Positions 12,289 to 21,503 of a stretch of DNA of 64,000 bases are shown here, one piece after another. The first letter of the stretch is position 1. The number at the start of each line of letters is the position of its first letter. Made by a program: the position numbers and the translations under genes. Origin of the DNA: CAVURS01 sp963795385 (GTDB lineage Bacteria > Actinomycetota > Actinomycetes > Actinomycetales > CAVURS01); contig CAWCHK010000003.1 of NCBI GenBank assembly GCA_963795385.1, positions 682,001-746,000 of the forward strand, read 5' to 3'. The notes under the pieces were generated by a model that was given only the letters and a program-made list of their open reading frames with translations, had not been told where the DNA came from and searched no databases.

Positions 12289-13785
12289 ATGGGAGAAATG
12301 AACCAATCCGGATGCGCGACCGCCGAGGCAGTTGCGGAGACCCTGGGCGTCCCCGACGCGCTGGTCTTCCGTCGCCTCTCGCGCACGGCTTGGGCGCATC
12401 TGGGCGGTCTTGGCCGCGGACAGGGGTGGGCCGGCGTCGTCCAGGTGGACGCCGACGACGACCCCGCCGTCGCCCGCTTCCCCGGCGAGCCCGGCGAGGT
12501 CGAGGTCGTCCGGTTCGGCCGCTCGGCCCGGTTGATCGGCCCCTACTACTGCCTCGAGGGCGCGCTGGTCCGGCTCAGTCCCGACATGCTGGTCGTCCTC
12601 GGCAACCAGAAGCTCCCGATGAGTCCGGTCGTCGACGACGCCGCCCTGCTCGCGCTGGCCGCCCTCGTCGCCGACGGCGTCGAGGAGGCCACCCCGGCCA
12701 AGCGGCTGGCCGACGAGCTCGAGGTCCTGCACGCGGTCCGGTCGGTCATCAGCCAACCGGCCATGACGGCGATCGAGGCCCTGGACCATGTCCTGCAGAT
12801 CGCCCTCGAGGCGCTCTCCTGCGACTCCGGCGTGGTCCGTGACGGCCGCGGACGATGGGCCCGCTCGGAGGCCCTGGCCGGCGCCGACGTGTCGAGCTTC
12901 CAGCTCAAGGAGACGTTGGACCGGCTCGAGGAGCTGGCCTCCGACGGGATGATGTGCTTCCAGGACATCTCCACCACGCCGATCGACCTGGCCCCGCTGG
13001 GCTTCGACGACGGTGTGCGCTCCCTGCTCGCCGTCCGCATCCCGGACCCGGTCGGCGGGCTGCTCGTGGTGGTCCACACGATCGCGCGGCCCCGGGGCTT
13101 CACGACGCTGTGCCGTGAGCTCGGGCGCAACATCGCCGAGGCCGCCGTCGTGGTCGCCCACACCGCCGCGCTCCGCGAGGAGCTCACCGCGACGGCCGAC
13201 CAGCACGCCCAGCAGGCCCGGATCGACCCGCTGACCGGGATCGGCAACCGGCTGGCCTGGGACGAGGCCCTCACCCGGGCCCAGCTGCATGTGGACGCCG
13301 GCGGGTTCGCGACGATCCTGACCCTGGACGTCGACGGGCTGAAGGCGGTCAACGACACCCACGGGCACGCGGCCGGCGACGCGCTGCTGCAGCGCTGCGC
13401 CGCGATCCTCAAGGACAGCGTCCGGGCCGGCGACGTCTGCGCGCGGCTCGGTGGCGACGAGTTCGCGGTGCTGATCCCCCACCCCGAGGAGCTGGCCGAG
13501 AGCCGGATGCAGGCCCTGCGCGACCAGCTCACGAGCGCCGTCACGTCGACCTCGACCTCCGCGACCGCCGCCAGCATCGGCATGTCCACGGCGCCGCCGC
13601 ACGGCAGCGTCGCGGACGCGGTGCGCGAGGCCGACCTGGCGATGTACGCCGTCAAGCGCGGGCGTCGCGAGGAGGTCCCGCCGGAGCCGGCCGCACCCGT
13701 GGTCGAGCGCGAGCCGGTGCCTGTGCTCATGTCGGCGTTCGCCGGCGCCCAGCGACGCCGGCGCAGCCCCCGCGCCGTCAGCTAG
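12289..13785 (+). CDS. GAF-like/GGDEF diguanylate cyclase
   Basis: A soluble 498-residue protein. The N-terminal half has no motif that I can name; residues 160-310 look like a GAF-type sensor. The C-terminal GGDEF domain starts at D-P-L-T-G-I-G-N-R and carries L-D-V-D-G-L-K-A-V-N-D-T-H-G-H and an intact G-G-D-E-F at residues 388-392, so it should make c-di-GMP. An inhibitory I-site R-A-G-D (379-382) precedes the motif by the normal five residues. A proline-rich, basic tail of about 45 residues follows. ATG 12298 is an alternative start. No membrane helix is visible. Confidence 0.88.
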   Translation: MGEMNQSGCATAEAVAETLGVPDALVFRRLSRTAWAHLGGLGRGQGWAGVVQVDADDDPAVARFPGEPGEVEVVRFGRSARLIGPYYCLEGALVRLSPDMLVVLGNQKLPMSPVVDDAALLALAALVADGVEEATPAKRLADELEVLHAVRSVISQPAMTAIEALDHVLQIALEALSCDSGVVRDGRGRWARSEALAGADVSSFQLKETLDRLEELASDGMMCFQDISTTPIDLAPLGFDDGVRSLLAVRIPDPVGGLLVVVHTIARPRGFTTLCRELGRNIAEAAVVVAHTAALREELTATADQHAQQARIDPLTGIGNRLAWDEALTRAQLHVDAGGFATILTLDVDGLKAVNDTHGHAAGDALLQRCAAILKDSVRAGDVCARLGGDEFAVLIPHPEELAESRMQALRDQLTSAVTSTSTSATAASIGMSTAPPHGSVADAVREADLAMYAVKRGRREEVPPEPAAPVVEREPVPVLMSAFAGAQRRRRSPRAVS

Positions 13786-13818
13786 CAGCCAGTCGGCCCG
13801 AGCGCTCAGGCGGCCGGG

Positions 13819-14706
13819 TCAGGCCAACAGGGCGTCATGCATCGCCCGCACATGCTCAGGGGTCGACCCGCAGCAAGCCCCGATCAGGTCGATTCCCTTG
13901 TCGTGCAGGCGGATCGCGTGGTCGGCCAGCTCCTGCGGCGGCGCGTCGTACTCGAAGTGGTCCCCCACCAGCTGAGGCAGGCCGGCGTTGGTCTGCGCGA
14001 TCAGCAGCAGCCCCTCCGGCCGAGCAGCGACGAGTGCCTCGGCGATCGCCTCCATCTCGACCGGGCCGCGCCCGCAGTTGGCGCCGACGGCATCGACGCC
14101 GAGCGCGCCCAGCGTGGTCACGGCCTGGCCGGGCGAGACGCCCATCATCGAGTGCAGGTTCGTGTCGAAGCTCAGGGTCGTGATGATCGGCAGGTCCGGC
14201 GCGACGTTGCGGGCCGCGGCGACCGCCGCCTCCACCTCGCTCAGGTCGCTCATCGTCTCGATCAGGACGACGTCGATGTTGCCGTCGACGAGGGCGCGCA
14301 GCTGCTCCTCGAAGACCCCTCGCGCCTCGTCGTGGGTCATCGTGCCCATCGGCTCCATCAGCTCACCGGTCGGCCCGAGGTCACCGGCGACCAGCAGGCC
14401 GTGCTCGTCGGCGACCTCGCGGGCGATCTGGGCGGCCGCGCGGTTCAGCTCCACGACCCGCTCGCCGGCGTCCTGCAGGTCCAGGCGCGGCCGGGTGCCG
14501 CCGAAGGTGTTGGTCGTCAGGAAGGTCGCGCCCGCCGCGGCGTACTGCTCGTGGATGTCGCGGACCGCGGCCGGGTTGTCGACGTTCCAGAGCTCGCCGC
14601 AGCCGCCGCCGTCCAGCCCGCTGTCCTGCAGCAGGGTGCCCATCCCGCCGTCGAAGAGGACGAGCTCGCGGCCTTCGAGCAGGCTGGCCAATCGGTTGTC
14701 CGTCAC
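13819..14706 (-). CDS. homocysteine S-methyltransferase family protein
   Basis: A 295-residue cobalamin-independent methyltransferase of the BHMT/MmuM type, which transfers a methyl group to homocysteine to make methionine. The zinc-binding cysteines are visible in G-A-N-C-G and I-G-A-C-C-G-S-T-P-E-H, and the N-terminal L-F-D-G-G-M-G-T-L-L-Q is diagnostic. The protein lacks the B12-binding modules of MetH. The start is GTG 14706, six bases after a TAGCAT -10 element, which implies a leaderless mRNA. The methyl donor (betaine, S-methylmethionine or another) is not decided; the window also contains a betaine-type locus near 57 kb. Confidence 0.85.
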   Translation of the reverse strand: MTDNRLASLLEGRELVLFDGGMGTLLQDSGLDGGGCGELWNVDNPAAVRDIHEQYAAAGATFLTTNTFGGTRPRLDLQDAGERVVELNRAAAQIAREVADEHGLLVAGDLGPTGELMEPMGTMTHDEARGVFEEQLRALVDGNIDVVLIETMSDLSEVEAAVAAARNVAPDLPIITTLSFDTNLHSMMGVSPGQAVTTLGALGVDAVGANCGRGPVEMEAIAEALVAARPEGLLLIAQTNAGLPQLVGDHFEYDAPPQELADHAIRLHDKGIDLIGACCGSTPEHVRAMHDALLA

Positions 14707-14755
14707 CCGGTGATGCTATCCGGGGATCGAGACGGACCGTCTCAGGTGGCGGGCG

Positions 14756-15766
14756 TCAACTGGCTGCCTTCACGATGACCGGTGCCCAGTTGCTCCAGCC
14801 GGCATGGTTGTGGAACGCCACCGAGAAGCGGTAGTTGCGGCCCTTGATCAGGCCGCCGAAGTGCGTCCCCGACTGCGTCACGGGGATGTCGCGCAGGGTG
14901 GGGATGCTGTCGTAGGCGTGCAGGCTCGGGTGGTACTCCTCCATCCAGACGCGCACGTTGTCCGTGCCTGCCGGGCGCGCCGACGGCGTCACCAGAATGG
15001 TCAGCGAGCTGCTGCGGGTCAGTTTCACCGACGGCGGCGCAGGCGTCTGGTCCCATGTCGGGTGGCACGAGTTCGACAGCGTCGGGGTAGTGATGTCGTT
15101 GTAGGGCATCGAGTTCCATGTTGAGTAGCCCAGTGCCTTCGGGTAGCTGAGCGCCGTGTACCCCTTGCAGGCGGTCATGTTCGGAATCGGGTTGCGGGTG
15201 CCACCGACCCGGCCCTCGCGCCACTCGATGTCGGTGTAGGCCGTCTGGCAGTTGCTGTTGCCGCTCGCTCCCAGCGTCCCGATGATCGTGTCGGGTGTGA
15301 CCCTCTGGCCCTCCTTGGCCACGATCGACTTCAGGTGCATGTATCGCGTCACGCCGCCCGCCCCGTGGTCGACATAGACCCAGGTGCCTTGCGTCACGGG
15401 GCTCACGGAGCAGCTCGGGGCGATGTCACCGATGTGGAACACGCCGGCGCCGGCTGCGTAGAGCGGGTCACCCATGTGACCGAGGAAGTTGATCGCCCAG
15501 TGACCGTGGTAGTTCCCCGGGCAGTTGCTGTAGACGCACGACACCCGCACCGGGTTCCGCAGCGGGAAGTACGCCGGGACCCCATAGATGTGGCTGGAGT
15601 TGGCTCCGTCCGAGGCCGCGACCGCCGCAGTCGCGGCCGGTGCTGCTGACGCGACGCTCCGCAGGCCGGCGGCGCTGGCCGAGGCCGGGACGGCCGTGAC
15701 CACCGCCAGCCCGAGCGCTGCGAGGAGGACGAACAGGACACCGGGGCGGTTGCGAACACACGTCAT
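14756..15766 (-). CDS. secreted M23-like protein, catalytic site degenerate
   Basis: A 336-residue exported protein. The ATG at 15766 gives a signal peptide (C-V-R-N-R, hydrophobic L-F-V-L-L-A-A-L-G-L-A-V-V, then P-A-S-A-S-A). An ATG 16 codons upstream exists but adds a non-signal extension. Residues about 60-200 follow the LytM/M23 fold: G-H-W-A-I-N-F, D-P-L-Y-A-A-G-A-G-V, Y-V-D-H-G, Y-M-H-L and I-G-T-L-G-A-S-G-N-S. The zinc ligands look lost. Asp of H-x-x-x-D is Asn, and the final H-x-H is replaced by Y-T-D-I-E-W. The C-terminus is fibronectin-like. It lies downstream of rnpB on the same strand. Confidence 0.72.
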   Translation of the reverse strand: MTCVRNRPGVLFVLLAALGLAVVTAVPASASAAGLRSVASAAPAATAAVAASDGANSSHIYGVPAYFPLRNPVRVSCVYSNCPGNYHGHWAINFLGHMGDPLYAAGAGVFHIGDIAPSCSVSPVTQGTWVYVDHGAGGVTRYMHLKSIVAKEGQRVTPDTIIGTLGASGNSNCQTAYTDIEWREGRVGGTRNPIPNMTACKGYTALSYPKALGYSTWNSMPYNDITTPTLSNSCHPTWDQTPAPPSVKLTRSSSLTILVTPSARPAGTDNVRVWMEEYHPSLHAYDSIPTLRDIPVTQSGTHFGGLIKGRNYRFSVAFHNHAGWSNWAPVIVKAAS

Positions 15767-15913
15767 CTGGCCCCATCGGCAGGACGAGCGCGGTACTTGA
15801 GCCATCGGGGCCAACTTTTTCGGAAAACATCCACGGCCGCGCGCCGAGAGTGATAAAAGCGAGGTACGTCCACCTTGCGAGGTTCAGCACCCGAGCGCGG
15901 CCTTGGTGCGGAT

Positions 15914-16310
15914 GAGCCGGTCTGTACGCCGGGTCCTGTCCCCGGGAGCAGTTGCCCGCGCCCGGGTGGCGACCATCCATCTCGACGTACCGTTGCCGGC
16001 ACGTTCCAGCGGCCTACCCGCACGCTCGGGCGGGCCGCCCTCGAACGCGTGCTGTCTGGCCTTGCTCCAGGTGGGGTTTACCTATCCGCGCCGGTCACCC
16101 GGCGCGATGGTGGTCTCTTACACCACCGTTTCACCCTTACCGGAGCTCGCTCTTGCGAGCCCCGGCGGTCTGTTCTCTGTGGCACTGTCCCGCGGGTCAC
16201 CCCGGGTGGGTGTTACCCACCACCTTTGCCCTGTGGAGCCCGGACGTTCCTCGGCAGGACACGTACCGGCTCACACCGTGACGCACCTGACGCGGCCGCC
16301 CGACCGACTC
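15914..16310 (-). ncRNA. rnpB: RNase P RNA, class A
   Basis: The catalytic RNA that cuts the 5' leader from pre-tRNA. On the minus strand the universal blocks are present: GAGGAACGTCCGGGC with CACAGGG near the 5' end, CACAGAGAACAGACCG, a GGTAAACCCCAC segment, and GAGATGGATGGTCGCC near the 3' end. P1 can be closed. GAGTCGGTC at the 5' end (16310-16302) pairs with GACCGGCTC at the 3' end (15922-15914), with one G-U pair. That gives about 397 nucleotides, normal for actinobacteria. The open frames across this region are shadows. Confidence 0.93.
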
Positions 16311-16414
16311 ATCCGCACCGGACAGGCTAGCGGTCCCCGGGCCACCGCCGGCGGTCGAGCCTGCGCTGCGGCCGTCGACGAAGTCGTCCGCATGGGCTTC
16401 GGGCCGATCGGTGC

Positions 16415-17866
16415 TCAGGCCGGGGCGAACCGGACCGTGCGCGTGGCCAGGTCGGCCTGGACCAGCTTCACCTTCGTCGCTGCCCCGAGGGTGACCGGAC
16501 CCGAGACCGGCGCCAGCACGGCCGGCTCGGCGATCTGCACGGAGCCACCGCCGTCGTGGTGCACGTCCACCACGACGCCGTCGAAGAGCGCGCCGAGCTG
16601 GGGCGCCAGCACCGCCGCCTCTACGGCATCGGTCGAGGCCCGCTCCAGCTCGCCGGCCAGCCGGTCCGACTCGGACATCACGCCGGGCAGGCTGCTCAGG
16701 GCGTCGCGCACCCACAACGGCACCTCCGCCCCTCGGCAGAGCGCCTCGCAGACCACCAGACCGAACCGGTCGACCAGGCGGCGCAGCGGGGCCGTGACGT
16801 GGGCGTACGGCGCCGCGACTGCGGCGTGCTCGGACGGGACCGGCATCTCACCGTCGAACGGCGTGTAGCCCGCGCCGCGGAAGAGTGCGGCCGCCTCGTG
16901 GACGATGGCCAGCTGGCGCGGGTCGCGCCGGTCCAGCGAGCGCAGGAACGCGCCGTACGGCAGCTCGGCGGGCCAGCGCGCGCCGAGGGCGGCGGCCTGT
17001 CGGTGGAACCGGGCGAGGGCGTTGCGGTCCGGGCCCGGCATCGTCCGCAGGATGCCCACCTGGCCGCCGAGCATGATGTCGGCCGCGGCCATGCCGGTGA
17101 GCAGCGAGATCTGGGCGTTCCAGTCCTCTGCCGCCAGCGCGGGGCGGAACTGCAGGCGGTAGCGGCCGTCCTCGAGCACGACCTCCTGCTGCGGGATCGG
17201 CAGGCTGGCGCCGCCGCGGGCCTGCTCCAGGGCCACCCGCCGCTCGCCGACCGCCTTGAGGAGCTCGAACCGCTCGTCCCCGGTGTTGCCGTCGATGCCC
17301 GCCTGGACCTGCGCGTAGTCGAGCCGGTCCACGCTCTTGACCATCGCCAGCGAGACGTCCACGTCGACGTCCTCGCCGTCGGCGTCCAGCCGGATGTCCC
17401 AGACGTAGGCGGGCCGGACCTGACCGGGCAGGAGGCTGGCCGCCCCCTCGCTCAGCACGGACGGGTGCAGCAGCGCGCGGCGGTCGGGCGCGTAGAGGGT
17501 CTGCCCGCGCTTGCGGGTCTCGGCGTCGATGGGCCCGCCAGGTGCCACGAACGCCGGCAGGTCGGCGATGGCGTAGCGGACCCGGTAGCCGCTCCCGGAG
17601 CGCTCCAGGTGCATGGCCTGGTCGAGGTCGGTCGACCCGGGTGGGTCGATGGTGAAGAACGGCACGTCGGTCAGGTCGGCGCTGGGCAGCTGAGGCGCGG
17701 CCGCCGCCGCCCGCGCGGCCTCCTCGACCTCGGGCGGGAAGGCGTCCGGGATCTTCAGCTGGGCCCGGATGTCGGCGAAGGCCTGGGTGAGTTGGCCGGG
17801 ATCGACGGTCCCGCCGGCATCGGCCGCGGCGCCGGGGGCAGTGACCGTGATCATCCGGAGCGGCAT
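16415..17866 (-). CDS. RNB-domain exoribonuclease (RNase II/R family)
   Basis: A 483-residue 3'-5' exoribonuclease. The catalytic segment F-F-T-I-D-P-P-G-S-T-D-L-D-Q-A carries the metal-binding aspartates of RNase II/R. Other family landmarks are L-L-H-P-S-V-L-S-E-G, the E-D-W-N-A-Q-I-S-L-L-T-G-M-A-A-A block and A-H-V-T-A-P-L-R-R-L-V-D-R. It is shorter than RNase R: there are no clear N-terminal cold-shock domains and only a short C-terminal S1-like stretch. It matches the compact RNB proteins of actinobacteria. TAGGGT six bases before ATG 17866 suggests a leaderless mRNA. Confidence 0.88.
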   Translation of the reverse strand: MPLRMITVTAPGAAADAGGTVDPGQLTQAFADIRAQLKIPDAFPPEVEEAARAAAAAPQLPSADLTDVPFFTIDPPGSTDLDQAMHLERSGSGYRVRYAIADLPAFVAPGGPIDAETRKRGQTLYAPDRRALLHPSVLSEGAASLLPGQVRPAYVWDIRLDADGEDVDVDVSLAMVKSVDRLDYAQVQAGIDGNTGDERFELLKAVGERRVALEQARGGASLPIPQQEVVLEDGRYRLQFRPALAAEDWNAQISLLTGMAAADIMLGGQVGILRTMPGPDRNALARFHRQAAALGARWPAELPYGAFLRSLDRRDPRQLAIVHEAAALFRGAGYTPFDGEMPVPSEHAAVAAPYAHVTAPLRRLVDRFGLVVCEALCRGAEVPLWVRDALSSLPGVMSESDRLAGELERASTDAVEAAVLAPQLGALFDGVVVDVHHDGGGSVQIAEPAVLAPVSGPVTLGAATKVKLVQADLATRTVRFAPA

Positions 17867-17948
17867 GGCCCAACCCTACGCAGAACCGCCTTCGCGCGGA
17901 GGCGCCCCCGCTGGGCGCGGCCCGGGGGGGCCGCCTAGCCTGCTCGGC

Positions 17949-18728
17949 GTGCTCCTGCTCCTGCCGCCCTCGGAGGGCAAGGCCACTGCCCCCCGGCGCG
18001 GCTCCCGGCTCGATGCGACCCGGCTGTCCTTCCCGGAGCTGAACCCGGCCCGCGAGCAGATGCTCGACCTCCTGGTCCACACCAGTGCCGCACCGGACGC
18101 GCTGCGGCGGCTGGGTGCGGGCGCCTCTCTCGCGGCCGAGGTCGCCGGCAACGTGCGGCTCCGGGAGACGCCGGCGATGGCGGTCAGCCGGGTCTACACG
18201 GGCGTGCTCTACGACGCCCTGGACCTCCCCGGCCTGGATCCCGCGGCCCGGCGCCGAGCCGCCCGCCAGGTCGTCGTCGCCTCGGCCCTGTGGGGCGCGC
18301 TGCGCCCGAGCGACCGGGTGCCGCCATACCGCCTCTCGATCGGCTCCGAGCTGACGGGAGCCGGACCGCTCGCCTCCTGGTGGCGCCGGCATCTCGTCGA
18401 GCCGATGACCGCGGCGGCCGGCGCCGGACTGATCGTCGACTGCCGCTCGGCGGGGTACGCGGCGATGTGGACGCCGACCGGTCGACAGGCCGATCGCTGG
18501 GTCGCGGTCCGCGTGCTCCGCGAGCTGGCCGGGCGGCGGACCGTCGTCTCGCACCTGGCCAAGCTCACCCGCGGCCAGCTGGCCCGCCACCTGCTGACGA
18601 CGGGAGCATCGCCCCGAACCCCGGCCCAGCTCGCGGACGTTGCGGCCCAACGCTTCCCGGTCGAGCTGACCGCGCCGGAGCGACCAGGACGACCCTGGAC
18701 GCTCGACCTCGTCCGGCGCGACGGCTGA
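17949..18728 (+). CDS. yaaA: YaaA family peroxide-stress protein
   Basis: A 259-residue DUF328/UPF0246 protein. The opening V-L-L-L-L-P-P-S-E-G-K is the family hallmark, with T-G-V-L-Y-D-A-L, the V-V-A-S-A-L-W-G-A-L-R-P-S-D-R-V-P-P-Y-R-L block and L-I-V-D-C-R-S-A-G-Y downstream. In E. coli YaaA lowers free iron during hydrogen peroxide stress; the same role here is by homology only. The start is GTG 17949, with TAGCCT seven bases upstream, so the mRNA is probably leaderless. It is divergent from the RNB gene and four bases before the transporter. Confidence 0.87.
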   Translation: MLLLLPPSEGKATAPRRGSRLDATRLSFPELNPAREQMLDLLVHTSAAPDALRRLGAGASLAAEVAGNVRLRETPAMAVSRVYTGVLYDALDLPGLDPAARRRAARQVVVASALWGALRPSDRVPPYRLSIGSELTGAGPLASWWRRHLVEPMTAAAGAGLIVDCRSAGYAAMWTPTGRQADRWVAVRVLRELAGRRTVVSHLAKLTRGQLARHLLTTGASPRTPAQLADVAAQRFPVELTAPERPGRPWTLDLVRRDG

Positions 18729-18732
18729 CCCC

Positions 18733-19881
18733 ATGTGGTGGGTGTCGGTGCTCGCCGCGGGAGCGATGCTGGTCTCCCGCCTGTTGCCGCTGGGCGACGC
18801 CGGCTCGGTGCTGCAGCGGATCGCTCCCGTCCTGGTCTTCCTGGTGGCGATCACCGTCGTGGCCCAGCTGGCGCAGAACGCCGGAGTCTTCGACGCCGCC
18901 GCGCACGTGGCCGCGCGGATCGGTCGCGGCCGCACCTGGATCCTCTGGCTGTCGATCGTCGTCCTGGCGACGGCATCGACGATCGTGCTGTCGCTGGACA
19001 CGACGGCCGTGCTGCTCACGCCGGTGGCCCTGGCCCTCGCCGTACAGGTCGGGATCTCACCCGCGCTGTTCGCCATGACAACCGTGTGGCTCGCCGACAC
19101 GGCATCGCTGCTGCTCCCGGTGTCCAACCTGACGAATCTGCTTGCCCTGCATAGGTTGCAAGCGCTCGACGTCGACATCCGGGACTACCTGGGGATCGTC
19201 TGGCTCCCCGCCCTGGTGTCGGTGCTGGTGACCGTGGCGGTCCTCGCGGTGATGTTCCGGCGGGACCTAACCACGCGCTACCGGGTGCCCGAGCAGCCGG
19301 TCGTCGAGGACCGGTTGCTCCTCGTCATCTCGGCCCTCGTCTGCATCGCCCTCGCCCCGGCCTTCGCCACGGGAGTGCAGCCGGCCTGGCCGGCCACGCT
19401 CGCGGCCCTGGTGCTCGTCGCCGTCTTCGCCGTACGCCGGCCGGCCGACCTGCACGCCTCGCACGTGCCCTGGCGGCTGGTCCTGCTGGTCGTCGGCCTG
19501 TTCTTCGTCGTGCAGACCTTGCAGGTGCACGGGCTGCCGCACCTCCTGGCCCACGTGGCCGGGTCGGGCGAGACCTGGCCCGACCACCTGCGGCTCGCGA
19601 CGACGGGAGCGGTGAGCGCCAACGGTGTCGACAACCTGCCGGCCTACCTGGCCCTCGAGCCGGTCTCGGACTCCTCGGCCGCGCGCCTGGTCAGCCTGCT
19701 CCTGGGCGTCAACTGCGGCCCGCTGCTCACCCTGTGGGCCTCGCTGGCCACCCTGCTGTGGCGCGAGCGCTGTCGAGCCGCCGGCGTCGAGGTCTCGGCG
19801 CAGCGCTTCCTGCTCCGCGGCCTGATCGTGGTCCCGATCCTGCTGGTCACGACCACCGCCGCCCTCAGCCTCACCACCTGA
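18733..19881 (+). CDS. ArsB/NhaD-like membrane transporter
   Basis: A 382-residue polytopic protein with about ten hydrophobic helices, of the ion-transporter (IT) superfamily that includes ArsB and SLC13. Typical segments are L-D-T-T-A-V-L-L-T-P-V, the loop L-L-P-V-S-N-L-T-N-L and, in the second half, S-A-N-G-V-D-N-L-P-A-Y-L-A. These are the two pseudo-symmetric substrate loops. It is shorter than ArsB (about 430). It starts four bases after the yaaA stop, so the two are probably co-transcribed. Substrate (arsenite, sodium/proton or dicarboxylate) is undecided; no ars genes are near. Confidence 0.78.
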   Translation: MWWVSVLAAGAMLVSRLLPLGDAGSVLQRIAPVLVFLVAITVVAQLAQNAGVFDAAAHVAARIGRGRTWILWLSIVVLATASTIVLSLDTTAVLLTPVALALAVQVGISPALFAMTTVWLADTASLLLPVSNLTNLLALHRLQALDVDIRDYLGIVWLPALVSVLVTVAVLAVMFRRDLTTRYRVPEQPVVEDRLLLVISALVCIALAPAFATGVQPAWPATLAALVLVAVFAVRRPADLHASHVPWRLVLLVVGLFFVVQTLQVHGLPHLLAHVAGSGETWPDHLRLATTGAVSANGVDNLPAYLALEPVSDSSAARLVSLLLGVNCGPLLTLWASLATLLWRERCRAAGVEVSAQRFLLRGLIVVPILLVTTTAALSLTT

Positions 19882-19908
19882 GGCTGCCGTCCGGTCGGCG
19901 GTTGCGGC

Positions 19909-21096
19909 TCAGACCTTCGCCAGGGCCTGCTCGAGGTCCTCGACCAGGTCGTCCGGGTCCTCCAGGCCGACCGAGATCCGCACGATGCCGTCGGTGATGC
20001 CGACGGCCAGCCTCGCCTCCGGGCCGAGCCGGCGGTGCGTGGTCGTCGCGGGGTGGGTGATCAGCGACTTGGAGTCGCCGAGGTTGTTGGAGATGTCCAC
20101 GATCGAGAGGTTGTCGAGCAGCCGGAACGCCTCGTCCTTGCCACCGTCCAGCTCGAAGGTCACGACCGTGCCGCCCGCCGACATCTGGGCCTGGGCCAGC
20201 TCGTGCTGAGGGTGGCTCTCGAGGAAGGGATAGCGGACCTGCCGCACCTTGCCCTGGGCCTCCAGCCACCGGGCGATCCGCAGCGCGGAGTCACTCGCCC
20301 GCTCCACGCGCATCGACATCGTCTCCAGGCCCTTGCTCAGCACCCACGCGTTGAACGGGCTCATCGACGGGCCCGTGTGCCGCATCAGGTTCTGGACCGG
20401 CTCGTCGATGAACTGCTGTGATCCCAGGATCGCCCCGCCGAGGACCCGGCCCTGCCCGTCGATGTGCTTCGTCGCGGAGTAGACGACGATGTCCGCGCCC
20501 AGCTCCATCGGCCGCTGCAGCACCGGGGTCGCGAAGACGTTGTCGACGACGACCTGGGCGCCGGCGGCGTGAGCCAGGTCGCAGACGGCCCGCACGTCGA
20601 CCAGCTCCTGCATCGGGTTGGAGGGCGACTCGAAGAACACGGCGGTGGTCGGCTCGGACAGGGCCGCCTGCCACTGGTCCAGGTCGGCACCGTCGACGAA
20701 CACCGACTCGACCCCCCAGCGCGGCAGGATCTCGTCGAGGATCACGAAGCAGGACCCGAACAGGCTCCGGGCCGAGACGACGCGGTCGCCCTTCGCGAGC
20801 AGGCCGGCCAGCGCCGTGAAGACCGCCGCCATCCCCGTGGCGGTCGCGAAGCAGGCCGGCGCGCCCTCGATCAGCCGCAGCCGCTCCTCGAAGGTCGTGA
20901 CGGTGGGGTTGCCGTAGCGCGAGTAGACGTAGCGGTCGATGTCGCCCTTGAACGCCGACTCGGCCTCGGCAGCGCTGCTGTAGACGTAGCCGGACGTGAG
21001 GTACATCGCCTCGGCCGTCTCGTCGAAACCGCTGCGGCGCAAGCCTCCTCGCACCGCGAGCGTGTCCGGCCGCCACCCCTCGGAGGGCGTGCTCAC
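19909..21096 (-). CDS. metZ: O-succinylhomoserine sulfhydrylase
   Basis: A PLP enzyme of the Cys/Met metabolism family (395 residues) that makes homocysteine from O-succinyl- or O-acetylhomoserine and sulfide. The PLP lysine is in Y-S-A-T-K-H-I-D-G-Q-G; other landmarks are Y-S-R-Y-G-N-P-T-V, T-A-T-G-M-A-A-V, F-F-E-S-P-S-N-P and S-L-I-T-H-P-A-T-T-T-H. The start is GTG 21096, which overlaps the rhodanese stop as GTGA; a longer reading from 21129 would run into the upstream gene. The rhodanese-metZ pair is common in actinobacteria and suggests sulfur delivery. Confidence 0.92.
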   Translation of the reverse strand: MSTPSEGWRPDTLAVRGGLRRSGFDETAEAMYLTSGYVYSSAAEAESAFKGDIDRYVYSRYGNPTVTTFEERLRLIEGAPACFATATGMAAVFTALAGLLAKGDRVVSARSLFGSCFVILDEILPRWGVESVFVDGADLDQWQAALSEPTTAVFFESPSNPMQELVDVRAVCDLAHAAGAQVVVDNVFATPVLQRPMELGADIVVYSATKHIDGQGRVLGGAILGSQQFIDEPVQNLMRHTGPSMSPFNAWVLSKGLETMSMRVERASDSALRIARWLEAQGKVRQVRYPFLESHPQHELAQAQMSAGGTVVTFELDGGKDEAFRLLDNLSIVDISNNLGDSKSLITHPATTTHRRLGPEARLAVGITDGIVRISVGLEDPDDLVEDLEQALAKV

Positions 21097-21503
21097 TGCT
21101 GACGCCAGGGCAGGCCGGCCGCCCGCCACCCGCTCGCGCCGCGCCGGCCACTGGAGTCAACGCCACCCTCGAAGCCCTCGGTCACGTTGTACGCCGGTCC
21201 GATCCCGGCGGCGGTCGCAGCCTTGGCGGCGGCAACGCTGCGGACTCCCGACCGGCAGATCATCAGGACCGGGGCACCGCCGGTCACCTGGTCGGCGAGC
21301 TGGTCGGTGAAGTCGGGGTTGATCGACCCGTCGGGGTACTGCTGCCACTGGAGCAGCACGACCTCCTTGCCGATCTCGCTGAGGTCCGGGATGCCGATCT
21401 GGGCCCACTCCGCGGTGGTCCGCACGTCGACCAGGACCGCGTCGGGATCGTCGCGGACGAGGTCGTAGGCCTCGGCGGGCGAGAGGTCCCCGGCGTACGT
21501 CAT
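21093..21503 (-). CDS. rhodanese-like sulfurtransferase
   Basis: A 136-residue single-domain rhodanese. The active-site loop is M-I-C-R-S-G-V-R-S with the persulfide cysteine at residue 83, and the N-terminal V-L-V-D-V-R-T-T-A-E-W is the usual CH2A-like element. It should carry sulfane sulfur. Coupling to metZ (GTGA overlap) and to the RNase H gene upstream (ATGA overlap) shows it belongs to one operon. The last 20 residues are Arg/Trp-rich and outside the domain. Confidence 0.9.
   Translation of the reverse strand: MTYAGDLSPAEAYDLVRDDPDAVLVDVRTTAEWAQIGIPDLSEIGKEVVLLQWQQYPDGSINPDFTDQLADQVTGGAPVLMICRSGVRSVAAAKAATAAGIGPAYNVTEGFEGGVDSSGRRGASGWRAAGLPWRQQ

Noticed and set aside
15875..16868. Open frames across the plus strand (151, 321 and 109 residues) as protein genes
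   Set aside because: They lie on the antisense strand of a clear RNase P RNA with all universal blocks and a closable P1 helix.
19882..19908. A riboswitch or leader for metZ
   Set aside because: metZ starts inside the rhodanese stop on the other side, and the 27 bases here are only its 3' flank.
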